Of a stretch of DNA of 64,000 nucleotides, positions 23,630 to 34,622 are shown piece after piece. Under the pieces are notes generated by a model that saw only the letters and a list, made by a program, of their open reading frames with translations, made no database searches and was not told the origin of the DNA. Each line of letters begins with the position of its first letter. The first letter of the stretch is position 1. Location of the stretch: assembly GCA_029717555.1 (NCBI GenBank), contig JAMDHS010000035.1, positions 124,001 through 188,000 on the forward strand, given 5' to 3'. This DNA comes from Peribolospora baueri (taxonomy: Eukaryota > Basidiomycota > Peribolosporomycetes > Peribolosporales > Peribolosporaceae). Position numbers and translations under genes: made by a program.

Positions 23630-24213
23630 GATGAGCCGGAAGCGGAGAACGGCGCTTCCGTGGTCCATCCACATTCGTCCAACGGTGTTCTTTTCTACTT
23701 AGTAAATATATAATTGCTCGCACAACGATCTGTATTCTCACATTGCGCTCATGGTAACCGCGTAACCGGTGTAGCTAGCTTTCGACCTGCTCGTCCTGTA
23801 TCGCTTCGCTTCTCCTTTCCTCCTCTAGCCCTTCACTCGCAGTTGTGAATGTAACTTCTATAAAGCTCCCCGCGTCTTGACACAAACCCTTTCCATCGCT
23901 TCTGAAATACCTGTGCGCACCAGCTTTCATTCCTACCAGCAGCTCGAACTTCATCGTCGACCCGCAATGGCTCATCTTGCAGGCTCACATCTCGGAGGCG
24001 GAGGCGGAGGTGAACGGCCGTGACACGGCATCTCTCATTGCCATGCGCAAAGAGTGGAAGAAGTCATTCGACGAAAGAGAACCATCCGATCAACAGGACG
24101 AATTTTCCAAAAGTAACCGGTCCTCCCCTCCCTTTCTTCCGATCAAATTAATAAAAAAAAGGAGAGCGTTCCGCGCTTGGTATCTTTAACTGATCTTTTT
24201 GTATGTGCTTAGG
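23630..24213. other. Intergenic between convergent genes
   Basis: Holds the 3' UTR regions of the Rcr-like gene and the Bor1-type gene. A short frame near 23977-24189 has no domain. Nothing else is supported. Confidence 0.45.
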
Positions 24214-27200
24214 TCAGATCGAGCCTCCCACAGAGCGAAGGGTAAATTCGGAGGCCGTCTAGAGGGCGGCGGTGACAGGTGGCGATGAGAGCGAGCAAGG
24301 CATGTCCGAGAGGAGGATGGGAGGAAGAAGACGGGGAAAGTGACGCAGCAAGAGGTGAGTGAGCGGCAGATGTCACGCGAGGCTCGTGCACGAGCAGCGG
24401 AATTGGGGTGCATAGCCGCCCGGTGAGAGCAGCCAAGGCCGACGAAAAAGAGAGAGCAAACTCACTGGAGCGTCTAGAATCTTGAGCTCCTGGGTGGTGA
24501 AGAAAGGCATCTTGGGCATGAGGAAAGCACGAAGAGGGACGAGGAGAAGGATGGGGATCGGGAAACCGACGGCGGCTGCCGGAAGGAAGGGAGGCGAGGC
24601 GAGGGATGGAGGTAAAAACATCACGCATGGAGAATGTCAGTGAGGCGCGCTCTCGCCTCTCTCCACTTGCAAAAAACAACGCTCACCGATGGTCTGCGTG
24701 ACGGCGAACGTGACGCCAAAGCCGACGAGCTCGCACGCCACGAACGCGATGAGAGCCGTCTTGCGCACCTTCCTGAGCGGCTCCACGTTAGGGTCGCGAG
24801 GGGTGAAGTGTCGGTCGCGGAGGAGAAAGTAGATCTTCTCCACAACGCCGTTCGTCTCGAGGGCCGACGCGCCCATATACCAGAAAAGGCCGGCGAGAAC
24901 GCCTCGAGGGATGAGGCCGAGGACGTGAAGGAACGGTTCGGTCATGAGCACGAGGCACAAGCTCCCTTGCGCGAGGTTGGAGAAGCGCTGCTCGACAACG
25001 GCCACAGGTCGCTCCTCCACGTCATAGTCCTCGACGATGGTCTCCGACTCGTCCTCTCCCTCTGCCTTGGACGTCGGCCTACGACCCTCGTCCACGATTT
25101 TGGCCCCGAAGCCGTTTCCCACAGCGCGTTGAGAGGGGGAGGAGCTTGCGCTCGCCTTATTCGACGCAGCCGTGTTACGGCGATTGAGCGTGGCCTTGCA
25201 GTCGTCGCCGCCTCCGCCAACCGACGGCGGCTCGTCACCGGCACGCGCGGCGACCTTCTCGTCCACATTTGCCTGCTCGGGCGAGATGACGGCCTTTTCG
25301 CCGCGCTCGCCGAGGCCTTCGCGCTTCTTGCTCCGGTCATACTTCTTAACACGTTCGTATACGAGCAGGCTCTCGGTGTGGATCGGCGCCTGTGGGATGA
25401 GGCCGTTGGGGGCAGGGAGACCGAGAAGGGCGGCGAGAAAGGTGGTGATTCCGAGGAGGAAGAAGTCCCAGTGGAATCCCGGAGGCTTGCGGAGCGGGAA
25501 CTCGGAGCCTTGGGCGATGAGCGACTGTGAGAGCGGACAAGGTCGTTGGCGCGGGGAAACAGCGTGCGCAGAAACGATGGAACACGTCGCGACTTACCGA
25601 AACGTTCGAGTCAAAGTAGAATAAGATGGTGAGAAGGATGCCGAAGGGCACAGCGACACCGACCCACTTAGCAGGGAGCTCCCAAAAGCGAACCAACCAT
25701 TCGCGGCCGTTAGTGGGCGTGAACGCAGCCCCTGTGGGCAACGTGGAGATGTGAGAGCGGAGAAGCTTGCCCCAGTGGGGCACGGCGCTGATCGCGACGA
25801 CGGTGATGGGCATTCCGTAGTCTGCGAAGACGCGGCGGACGACGTGGTGAAGAAAGGTGGAGATGGAAAGGCGGTTGAAGAGGAAGCAGACGATGACGGT
25901 GAGGAGGCCACAGACGAGGGTAAGGAGCGCCTCGTCCTGCGCGTATTGGGAGAAGGAGCGGTCGACCGTCTGGCAGCCGTATTGCAAATACACTAGCGCA
26001 ACGTAGAGACCGAAGGCTGGCAAGGAGAAGGGGCGGCGTGAGGGTTGAGCGGACCGCTTTGCTGCATCTGGAAAGGGGAGAAGACTCACTGTCACAGCTG
26101 AACCTCGTCACGTATCTCAAAAAGTTTACGCCTGCGAGTTGGAAGGGAGAAGGGCAGACGAGATAAGCGTCGTGTTTTTCCCACCGGCGTCGTCAACATT
26201 TTCCTTTTCTGTGCTCCTCAAAATCAGACCACTCACCGTTCAGGGCGGCGATCAAAAAGTGCATCCAAGCGCCGTGGACGTAGACCCAGCCCATGAATGC
26301 GAGATAGTCCACGTTTTTGGGCAGGACTCTGTATGTGGTCTGGCTGAGCACGGTGATGGGACCGGTGACGCCGACGACGAGCAGGGGCTGGCCGCCAAAA
26401 ATGGAGAATACGAATGCGGCCATGAAAGTGGACAAGAGGACCTCGTTGACGCCGTAGGATTGATTCGTCTGGGTGAAGAGGTCAAAAGAGAAGGCGAGGG
26501 CAGGGAGAATGCTGTGGAGATGAAGAACAGGAGCGAGGAAGAGGAAAAGAGAGCCCGACCGAGATAAAGATGAGTGGAGCCGCCGTCGGCAAAGGGGGCG
26601 GAGAGTAAGGTCAGCATGACATACAGCACGTTCCGAATCGCTAGAGGCCGGGAAACTGGGAGAAGGGATGAGGAGGTCTATAACCGCTTCCGGCGCGCCG
26701 TCTTCGCGGTCACCACTAAACCCGCCAGCGCCCTACGCACTCCCGCCCCGCCGTCGTTCGCCCGTTCTCTCGCTCGTCTTTCGGAGGACATGAAGGAAAA
26801 AAAGCACAGTAGCTCACTTGGCAAAAAACATCTGCACCGTGGAGGGAATGACTCTATAGTTCCAAGCGTCCGCCCAATCGGACCAGTAGTATGGCAGGCG
26901 CGCTTTGACGTCTCGGTACATGCCCCGGAAAGGGTGAATCCTGGCCCAGCGAGGACACGAGCGTCTGCGGCGGTGGTGTGTTTGCTGCTCTGGGCCGTCA
27001 TGAAAGGCGTCGCCGGGCTGTCGCCCGGTAGCGGTACGCGGGGACGGTGGAGAGGCAGCCAAATGCCTAGGACCGTCACCATCGCCGTCGCCATCGCCAC
27101 CGCCATTCGCGGCGGACAACGTGGCGGGCGTGGCAGCACCTCCTTCGATGTCGGCGTCGTCGCCGGGACGAGCGGGATCGAAGAGGGTGCCGGAGGCGTT

Positions 27201-27305
27201 GGAGTCGGCGCCTCGTTGTCCTCCTCTACTGGTAGCTGGCGGGCGAGCGACGGAGGAAGAGGGAGAGCGGGCAGGGGTGGTGGATGGTCGGGGCTCTTCT
27301 ATCAT
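24214..27305 (-). CDS. BOR1: Bor1-type borate/bicarbonate (SLC4) transporter
   Basis: A multi-exon minus-strand gene. The N-terminus (start chosen at 27305, MIEEPRPSTTPAR) is low-complexity and leads to the family hallmark PFRGMYRDVKARLPYYWSDW followed by DAWNYRVIPSTVQMFFAK. Later blocks include VFSIFGGQPLLVVGVTGPIT, VDYLAFMGWVYVHGAWMHF, RRVFADYGMPITVVAISAVP, PAKWVGVAVPFGILLTILFY and FFLLGITTFLAALLGLPAPN. A hydrophilic loop (about 25260-25020) follows, then LCLVLMTEPFLHVLGLIPRG and VLAGLFWYMGASALETNGV. The final exon reads TASEFTLRSVGGSI, matching the conserved Bor1 tail. The family exports borate at the plasma membrane in yeast. An upstream in-frame Met at 27494 would add 63 low-complexity residues. 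Divergent from the bZIP gene. Confidence 0.85.
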
Positions 27306-27701
27306 CGTGCGTCTATCATTTGTGAGACGAGGGAGGGGAGAAGGGGAGGAAGGCGAAGGAAGTCTATGAGACGACTGAGAAGGGGGACGACAGAGAGGGT
27401 CAGGAAGTGCCAGTGGATGGTGGTGAGAGACAGAGAGCGCATCGGCCGTCGTGCCAAGATCGTCATCGTTCGTTCGTTCGTTCGTTCGTCGCACGCTGTC
27501 GGTCGAATCGAATCGATCAAAACGTTTTCCGTTCCTCCCACCATCCTCGTCGGCCCTCCAACTCCCTTCGTCGGCTGTCCGGGTCGCTCGCCGCTCACCT
27601 CAGCCACTGAGCTCGCACCGCCCGCCCGTCTGTACGATGGTGGTTAACTTGCACCCGCATCCTTCCGCCGGACCTCCGCATAACATCGTACGTACCGCAG
27701 C
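27306..27701. promoter_or_regulatory. Divergent promoter, Bor1-type gene / bZIP gene
   Basis: About 400 bases between the two start codons. It contains a CGTT tetranucleotide repeat (27467-27489) and no supported gene. Confidence 0.45.
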
Positions 27702-29282
27702 ATGTCCCGCCGGCGCACACAAGCCAGCGGCCGAGCCCGAGCGCTCGCTCAACACGCTCACATCGCCGCCATGCTCGACAAGGGGAAGGGCCGGGCCCTC
27801 GCAGGGGACAGCCCCAGTCCCACCAACGACCACGACACGCCCTCATGCGCATCGTCCAAGGCGGAGCGAGACAGTAAGGCCTGCCGCGACGATGCCGGCG
27901 TCGACGCGGAGGGCATGCAGCGGAGGTTCTACAAGACGTCGGCGAGCAGGAGGGCGAGGAACCTCATCAGCCAGAAGGAATACCGTGAGCGTTGGCCGTC
28001 ATCGGCCCCCCTTTTCTTGCAAACCATTCCTTCTCAAATCTCTTGTCTCAATTGGCTCGCCAGGAAAACGGCAGGTCCTGCACGTCTCCATGCTCGAGAA
28101 CGAGAACGCCCTGCTCAAGCTGCGTGTTAAGGAGCTCGAGGCGTTCGTCCACACTCTCCTTCCCTCGTCTGTGCAGCTCTTGCCCCCCAGCGTTGCGCCC
28201 GCAGGGACCGCTACTGCGGTGGAATTGGGAACGGAGAGTAAAGATGGTGTTCGAGCGGGTGGTGCCGCCGTTGTGACGGAGCCCAGCGTATCCTCTTCTT
28301 CTACGACGGCTCCTCTCCCGACGGGGGACTGGATGGGCGGAGACGGTGGCATCGACCTCGGATTAGGCTTTGATGTCGTGAGTGCTTGGCAATCTTGAAG
28401 AACTACGGCGCCTCGCTGCCACTTTCTGGCTGACCGCGCGTACGGTCGGAATCTCGTCGCTCATCTCAGACCACCTCAGGCCAGACGCTTTCTTTCCAAG
28501 ACGAAGCTCGTGCGGCCCTCGCAGCCCTTCTCGGCACACCTCTGCCATTCGAGTCGGCATGCCAGTCTAACGCCCCTGCGCTGACGAGCCCTTGTTCTAC
28601 CAACTTGGGCGCCCCGCCCCCGGCAGCCTTCGCTTTTGGTACCGACACTGCCGCCGGCCCATCCCTCTCCCAAACGTCGGCCAGCGTTGCTTCCACGGCG
28701 CTCGACCTTGGTGGAGGCCGCCAATCCAACTCAAGCTCCTTCCAGGCCCACGACGCCGCCGACAGTCTGCCATGGACGGCAGCTGTTACCGCGCCCATGG
28801 GCTTTGTCGACGCACTAGGCTTTGGCGTTGACTACGCGAGCGGCGAGAGTGACTCCGCCGCGACCGGCCTCACCTTTACGACGCCCGCCCCGCCCACGTT
28901 CTTCGACCCTTTAGGCCTTGGCGTAGACTATCAGGGCGTGTCAGGGGTCGGCGCCAACTCAGTCGCGGCCACTCATGACGGCGACGGCCAGCGTGTCGCC
29001 TCGGCGCCCTTTCCCAGTGGGACGTCATTCCCATCCACAGCAATGACGACGACCCTCCGAACGGACGGGTTCACCGCCAGCGCCGTCGTTTCCCCTTCCA
29101 CCTTCTCATCCATGATCGTCCCTCGACCGTGCATGGACGTGTCGAATGCTTCAGGCACGTCGGCCGACCTCTCCGTAGCCATGGTAGACGGCCCTCGTTG
29201 TGCATGCGACCGATCCGCTCCTCCCGCCTCGGACGCGCGGCTGCCTCGCGGGCGACTGCGGCCATCACGGCGACGGAAATAG
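27702..29282 (+). CDS. bZIP transcription factor
   Basis: Predicted 469 residues from exons 27702-27984, 28064-28377 and 28470-29282. The basic region and zipper match N-x7-R-x9-L-x6-L-x6-L-x6-L exactly: RRARNLISQKEYRKR, then LHVSMLENENALLKL and RVKELEAFVHTL (residues about 85-126). The basic region is unusual because the common NxxAAQxxFR core reads NLISQKEYR, so DNA specificity may differ from Yap/AP-1 factors. The rest is Ser/Thr/Ala/Gly-rich and carries three related short motifs: DLGLGFDV, DALGFGVDY and DPLGLGVDY. These could be activation or docking motifs. The C-terminus is basic (RGRLRPSRRRK). The regulon is unknown. The gene is divergent from the Bor1-type transporter, and nothing in the sequence links their regulation. 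Confidence 0.82.
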
Positions 29283-30654
29283 CAAACTGGGCGGAGATGA
29301 GCATCGAAGACGTTCTCTCCGTCTTCTCTCCCGCCTTCGGTTCGCGGTGAACTGAAGCGGAGGGTCAGCGCAGATCCTTTGGGACCGGTCATAGTACGAT
29401 TGCCTACTTGCTTCGCATTCCGTCCAAAGCCGGTTCGATCCGCATCACCTCGTCTCGCTGCGCCCCAACCCTTTTGGCCCCAGCGCTGCCCGCGCGCTCG
29501 GAGATCTTATCGCCGCTCTGGACTGACGGGGTTGCGCACTCCGCTGGCGGAGCCCGCCCCTTTTCTCACGTACGTCGAACGAGACCGACACGGATTGCTG
29601 ACCGCCACAGCTGTCGATTGTTATGTATTTGCACGAACACTATGGTAGAAGGAATGTACACGACTGTCTTTGCCCGTAACTCTGGTCCTTCCTTATCTTT
29701 GCTCCGCCCCCCCTCCTTTGAACCGTAAACTCGTCGCGTCCGGACGATGAGCGGCGCTAGGGTGCGTCTATCTATCATCATATCATCACTTCCAACTTGG
29801 TCGTTCTTGTTCCGCCGAGGGCGGCTATCGACGGTCATGTCGTGAAAATGCAGCGTTGGAAGTCACGGGGTGGGGCAGCCGGTGGTGCGCAAGCGCAAGC
29901 GAGGCCAGGACAGCCGGACCTTTCCTCCTAGTCGAATGCCCTTATCGCCTCTTCCGAGCCCAACCGTCGTCGCCCCGCCGGAGACGGCTATGCACGATCA
30001 TGACGGACCACGTGAGCCATTCTTTGCAAACGCACCACGGCCTTGTTCTGCAGAAGAGTAGCGGCATTCTGCGCAGGTCGACAATCAACAGCCTCCGGTG
30101 GACGTGGCCGACGGGCCCAGCTCAAACAGACACTCTGAACTCGACACGACGCCGGTTCGAACGCCGCCCATTCCACTCCCCTTGGCTTCCCGTCCATCCG
30201 TCCGTCCGTCGTGTTCCAATCCAAGGCAAGCGCTCGCACACGACAGGTGCTTCTAGTCCCCGCAGCGGAGGCAGCCACGTGTCGGTCCGTGCTATCCCGG
30301 ATTAAATAACAGCCGATCCGGTCCCACCGGCTTGGGCGACGCGCTCGGCGCTCGGACCGAGGGCCGGACATGGACGTCGGGCCTTCGGGCCGTCGATGGG
30401 ACGTGAAGGCGCTCGAGGAAGGGCAGAGAGTCGAACGGAGTCGGTTACGGGATCGTATTGGCGTCGGGAGGGAGTGGCAGAGAGGCGCAAAGGCGGAGGG
30501 TCAGTGGCCAGCGTGATGGAGGAACGATTTCACGGCAGGCGGCGCCGGGATCCAGGGCGGCGGCGACCGCCTACATATATGCTCGCCGCGCCTCCTCTCT
30601 GTGGTAAAATCGTCCCCCCACCTCGACGTCGCCGGAGTACTCAGGCAAGATAAG
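29283..30654. other. Intergenic, no supported gene
   Basis: About 1.4 kb between two co-oriented genes. Open frames are short and without domains. A tRNA-like GGTTCGATCC at about 29430 has no matching cloverleaf. The last hundred bases probably hold the promoter of the dehydratase gene, with TATAT near 30575. Confidence 0.45.
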
Positions 30655-33065
30655 ATGACCGTGACCGCGGCCAACTCGGAGAGCACAGGCTTGTCACACG
30701 CCACCGGTTCCACCGCCGGCCAAACCAACAATGCGGACCGATCCGCGGGCTCGCCGTTCGAGGGCTACATCGTGGGCGACGACTTCTCCGTGCACGATAT
30801 CCGCTTCCCGACCAGCTTGTCTGGCGACGGCACCGATGCCAGTGAGGCCCGTTCCAGCTGATCGTCGTCTCGGCCTGCGTTTCGCGCTCGTCGCTGATCA
30901 TCGCCGTGTCTTCCTTCGCTCCCGCTTGCCCTGCCCCTACGCGCCCGCCCTCTCCCTCCGTCCGACAGTGAACAAGGAGTGCGACTACTCCGCCGCCTAC
31001 ATCGTTCTCCGCGCCGCCCCCCGCTCCTCTGCCACCGCCACCGTCGCCAGCGATGGCGTGCAATCACTGGTCGGCTACGGCATGACCTTCACCATCGGAC
31101 GCGGCAACGACCTCGTCTGTGCCGCCGTACGCTCCATCGCACGGCTGATCGTGGGCAAGGAGGTCGAGGAGCTGTTCGCGGATATGGGCAAGACGTGGGA
31201 CATGCTCGTCGCCGATCCTCAGCTGAGATGGTGAGCGACTGCCGCTCGGCTTCTTGACGGAGGGAGAGCGCCGGTGACTGAAACACCACGAATTTTCTCT
31301 TCTTCTTCTTCTTCTCGTGCCTCGTGTCGACTCGGCCAGGCTGGGCCCGGAAAAGGGCATCATCCACATCGCCACCGCGGCCGTCATCAACGCAGTGTGG
31401 GACATGTTCGCCCGTGCACGTGGAAAGCCACTCTGGCGGCTCGTCACCGAGATGACGCCGGAGGAGATCGTCCGCTGTGTGAGCTTCCGGTGAGTCGTCG
31501 TCGTCGTCGTTGGCGCCGTCGAGAGGATGTATGCGTCATGTTTCCTGCCTCCGTATCTCAAGCCTCCGTCCTAGCCGTTCAGGTACATCACAGATGCGAT
31601 CACCCCTGCCGAAGCGCTCGACATTCTCCGCAAATCCGAGAAGGAGAGAGCAGCGCGGACAGAGTACGTTCTTAAGCATGGCTTCCCTGCGTACACCACC
31701 TCTGTCGGTTGGGTGGGCTATGACGACGCCAAGGTGGCGCGCCTGACTCAAGAGGCGCTCGATCAGGGCTTCAATCATTTCAAGGTCAAGGTCGGCGCCA
31801 GTCTCGAGGACGATAAGCGCAGGTTGGGCCTCGTCAGGAGCATCATCGACGATGGTAAGAATTTCAAGGAGGGCAGGAAGATCCCTAGCAAGGAGAGCTT
31901 AGAGGGCAAGAATGCCAATGAGGTGAGCGGTGCGGGCGCCAACCCAGCTCGTATCCTCTCCAGCCGTCTCTGATCGAGCGTCGACTCGTCCACTTCGCAC
32001 TTCGCTCGTTTCGGTTCTCTGTCGCTACGACAGAATCACTGCGTACTCATGGTCGACGCCAACCAGGTGTGGGATGTCGACCAGGCGGTCGAGTACATGA
32101 CCCAGCTCAACGAGTTCAAGCCTTGGTTCATTGAGGAGCCGACTGCGCCAGACGATGCTCTGGTGAGCTCGCGCGAGAGCGCCAGTCGATGGGGGAGATG
32201 CCTTTGACGCACGACGGCGCCGGCACGTTCTCCGAGGTGAACCGTTCGCTCATCGCCCGTCCTTCGTCCCGCCTTCGACTCAGGGTCACGCCAACATCCG
32301 CGCAAGGTTGAAGCCACTCGGGATCAAGGTCGCGACTGGCGAGCATGCGCACAATAGGTGAGAGAGGGGCGCCTGCCTTTGTGTGAGCGCACGACGGCGA
32401 ACCCCATCCCTGACTCCCTCCCACCAACGTTCTCCCGTCTTCACGGCACTCCGCACCGATCGTTCCCCCCTCTTCAGGATGCTCTTCAAACAACTCCTCC
32501 AAGCCCAAGCCCTCGACGTGGTCCAGATCGACAGCTGCCGCCTGGCAGGCGTCAACGAGATCCTCGCCGTGCTCCTTATGGCCAAGAAGTTTGGCGTGCC
32601 CGTTTGCCCGCACGCGGGCGGCGTCGGTCTGTGCGAGTACGTCATCCACCTCAGCTTGATCGACTACATCGCCGTGAGCGGGAGCATCGAGCAGAACGTG
32701 AGTCGATGGAGCCTGCCTTGTTCCATTTCATCTGTTTCCTCGTTCGATGGCCGGGGCACTCGCTGCTCCCCTCCCCGTCGGTTGACACGATCCGGTCGAC
32801 TCACCCGCCTACCTCCATTGACCGGTCATCCATCATCGCCTTTTCTGTGTCTCCGTCATCGTTCGCGACGCAGGTGCTCGAGTTCGTAGATCACCTCCAC
32901 GAGCACTTCCGTTACCCGGTCAGCATCAACGACGGACGATACAACATTCCCGACGACCCGCGCGGAGGATACTCTATTGAGATGTTCCAGGAGAGCATCG
33001 AAGACTATAGCTTCCCCGATGGCGCCTACTGGAAGAGCGGCCAGGCGAGGATCGCTTGTAAGTGA
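30655..33065 (+). CDS. L-fuconate-dehydratase-like enolase-superfamily enzyme
   Basis: Eight exons: 30655-30841, 30969-31230, 31340-31489, 31583-31922, 32034-32162, 32284-32357, 32478-32697 and 32874-33065. The protein resembles human ENOSF1 and bacterial L-fuconate dehydratases of the mandelate-racemase subgroup, which dehydrate sugar acids to 2-keto-3-deoxy acids. Catalytic motifs are present in order: FNHFKVKVG (KxK base), VDANQVWD (metal Asp), WFIEEPT (metal Glu), ATGEHAHNR (metal Glu) and CPHAGGVGL (His base). Other conserved blocks are [20 protein letters not shown] and [20 protein letters not shown]. Compared with ENOSF1 there is an insert of about 20 residues ([20 protein letters not shown]) before the metal Asp. 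No targeting signal is obvious. No other fucose- or rhamnose-catabolism gene lies nearby. Confidence 0.88.
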
Positions 33066-33273
33066 GCGCGAGGACAGGAAACGGGCAGACGGTCGGGGAC
33101 ACTCAGAGCGTAGTAGGCGCAATGCATGGCTGGCTCTGGTCGGAAATTCCCCATGTTGAGATCAATGCGAAAGAGGGTGGTTTGCGCCGTTTCAACCTAG
33201 ACTGGCGTCTGGCGAGGCAGTCTGAATGAAGACTTCGTCCGTACCATGTCGTTCATACGCGAGCACATCAGAA

Positions 33274-33932
33274 TCATATATATCGGAACAAGTTGGCCTT
33301 TGAATGCCTCCCTAACCCTCCCTCGATCTGTCCGTCGACGATCCGCATATTGCTGACCCCGCCGTCCCGCTCTAGTAGCTTGGCCACGATTTCGGCGTCG
33401 GCGGCAAGGTCATTTTTGTCTTGGACGGGCTTCGCGTCCCTCGGAGGTGTCGCGTCGGCGCTGGGGGCCGCGCGGGACCCATGAGACAGAGAGCAAATCG
33501 ATGGTGGAAGGACGGTGAAGGGCAATTGAGGAAAGGTTCGAATGCGGGCCGCCGAGAAAAGGGAAGGAAGTGGGACGGCTTGGCTTACCGCGCACTCGCG
33601 CCACCTCCTTCCTCCGTCCTTCCAGCTGCCCCATCACGTTGATTCTTCTCTGTACACTCGGCCGGACGCACTGCACTCTTTCCGCTCATCTCTCTCGTAC
33701 CCTGCACTGCACCTCCCAACGCCCTCGCCCTCTCGCAGGCCGCACAGCCGCATCCTTCCCTCGCCCCCGCCCCAGCTGGCCCTACTCCTGCGGGTCGGTA
33801 GTCGAGCTTGAGAGAGGAGAGCGCCGGCTGCTTCAGGGTCGTGGCAGGGCTCGGGGCGGAGGTCCTGCAGAAGTAGTTGGAGAGCGGGTGGGAGCGGATG
33901 GAGAAGAGCGAGGTGGCGGCGCGTCGGGACAT
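33274..33932 (-). CDS. Unrecognised small protein with mitochondrial-type N-terminus
   Basis: Two exons, 33932-33589 and 33460-33274, joined by a GTAAG donor and CAG acceptor with matching phase, would give 176 residues. The start MSRRAATSLFSIRSHPLSNY is Arg/Ser-rich without acidic residues, as in matrix-targeting presequences. The middle is Gly/Ala/Arg-rich and looks non-conserved; part of it could be an undetected intron. The last 50 residues look like a real folded tail: DKNDLAADAEIVAKLLERDG, then GQIEGGLGRHSKANLFRYI. I do not recognise the family. The gene lies downstream of, and in the same direction as, the next unrecognised gene. Confidence 0.42.
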
Positions 33933-34622
33933 GGTTGTCGTCGTCGTCCTCCTTGACCTGTGGTCGCTTGCGGAGGACGGATGTGACGATCGTCGATCGC
34001 CGGCGAACGGGTCATGTGATGCGCTCCGAACGCGAAGAGTCTCAGACCACCTGAGTGAGAAAAAAAAGGGCCAGGCTCCGACGACAGTTTCAAGATTCGT
34101 GCGCTTCGTTCATTCGTGGTAGGACGGGAGAAGATGCTATGGGATGAGCTAACTGTTGATACATGGCTGAGACAGACGAGCGCGGACGGAACGGGATCTC
34201 AATTCTGAATGATGAAAGGAAAAGGTGCGAACGAGGAGAGGATGCGAATGCCATGTGTACGGCGGTTGTGGATCGACACTGTCGTCGGCCCAACCAGGCA
34301 CCAGAAACGTCGCCTGAACGAAACGCGCGGGGAGTGCAGCGTCGCCGAAGGGGAGAAAGATGTCAGGGTCGGCGTGTGTGGTGCATGTAACAGCTTCCAG
34401 CGATCCCTGGGGCTGTTTATGATGTTGTACGAGAGGAAGAACCGAGACTGGGACGGGTGATGCAAGCTGGCGCGTCGACGGTCGGCGAGTGCGAGTTGAA
34501 TAGGGGACGTCTTCATACGGCGTGAAGGTCGTCCCGTTGTCGCGTCACTTGAGAGCGATGGCGGCGAAACGGTGGCCATGTCGCTGAGAAGATCACCTAC
34601 CGGACGACGAGATGGGCGATGA
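33933..34622. other. Intergenic, no supported gene
   Basis: Space between two minus-strand genes. The long frame that continues across it from the next gene is read-through past a likely splice site and loses protein-like character. Confidence 0.4.

Noticed and set aside
29395-29460. GGTTCGATCC, a tRNA B-box-like sequence
   Set aside because: No A box at the right distance and no acceptor or anticodon stem could be paired.
33063-33071. GTAAGTGAG at the stop of the dehydratase gene as a possible donor
   Set aside because: The protein already has its expected length and no downstream exon resembling the family end was found.
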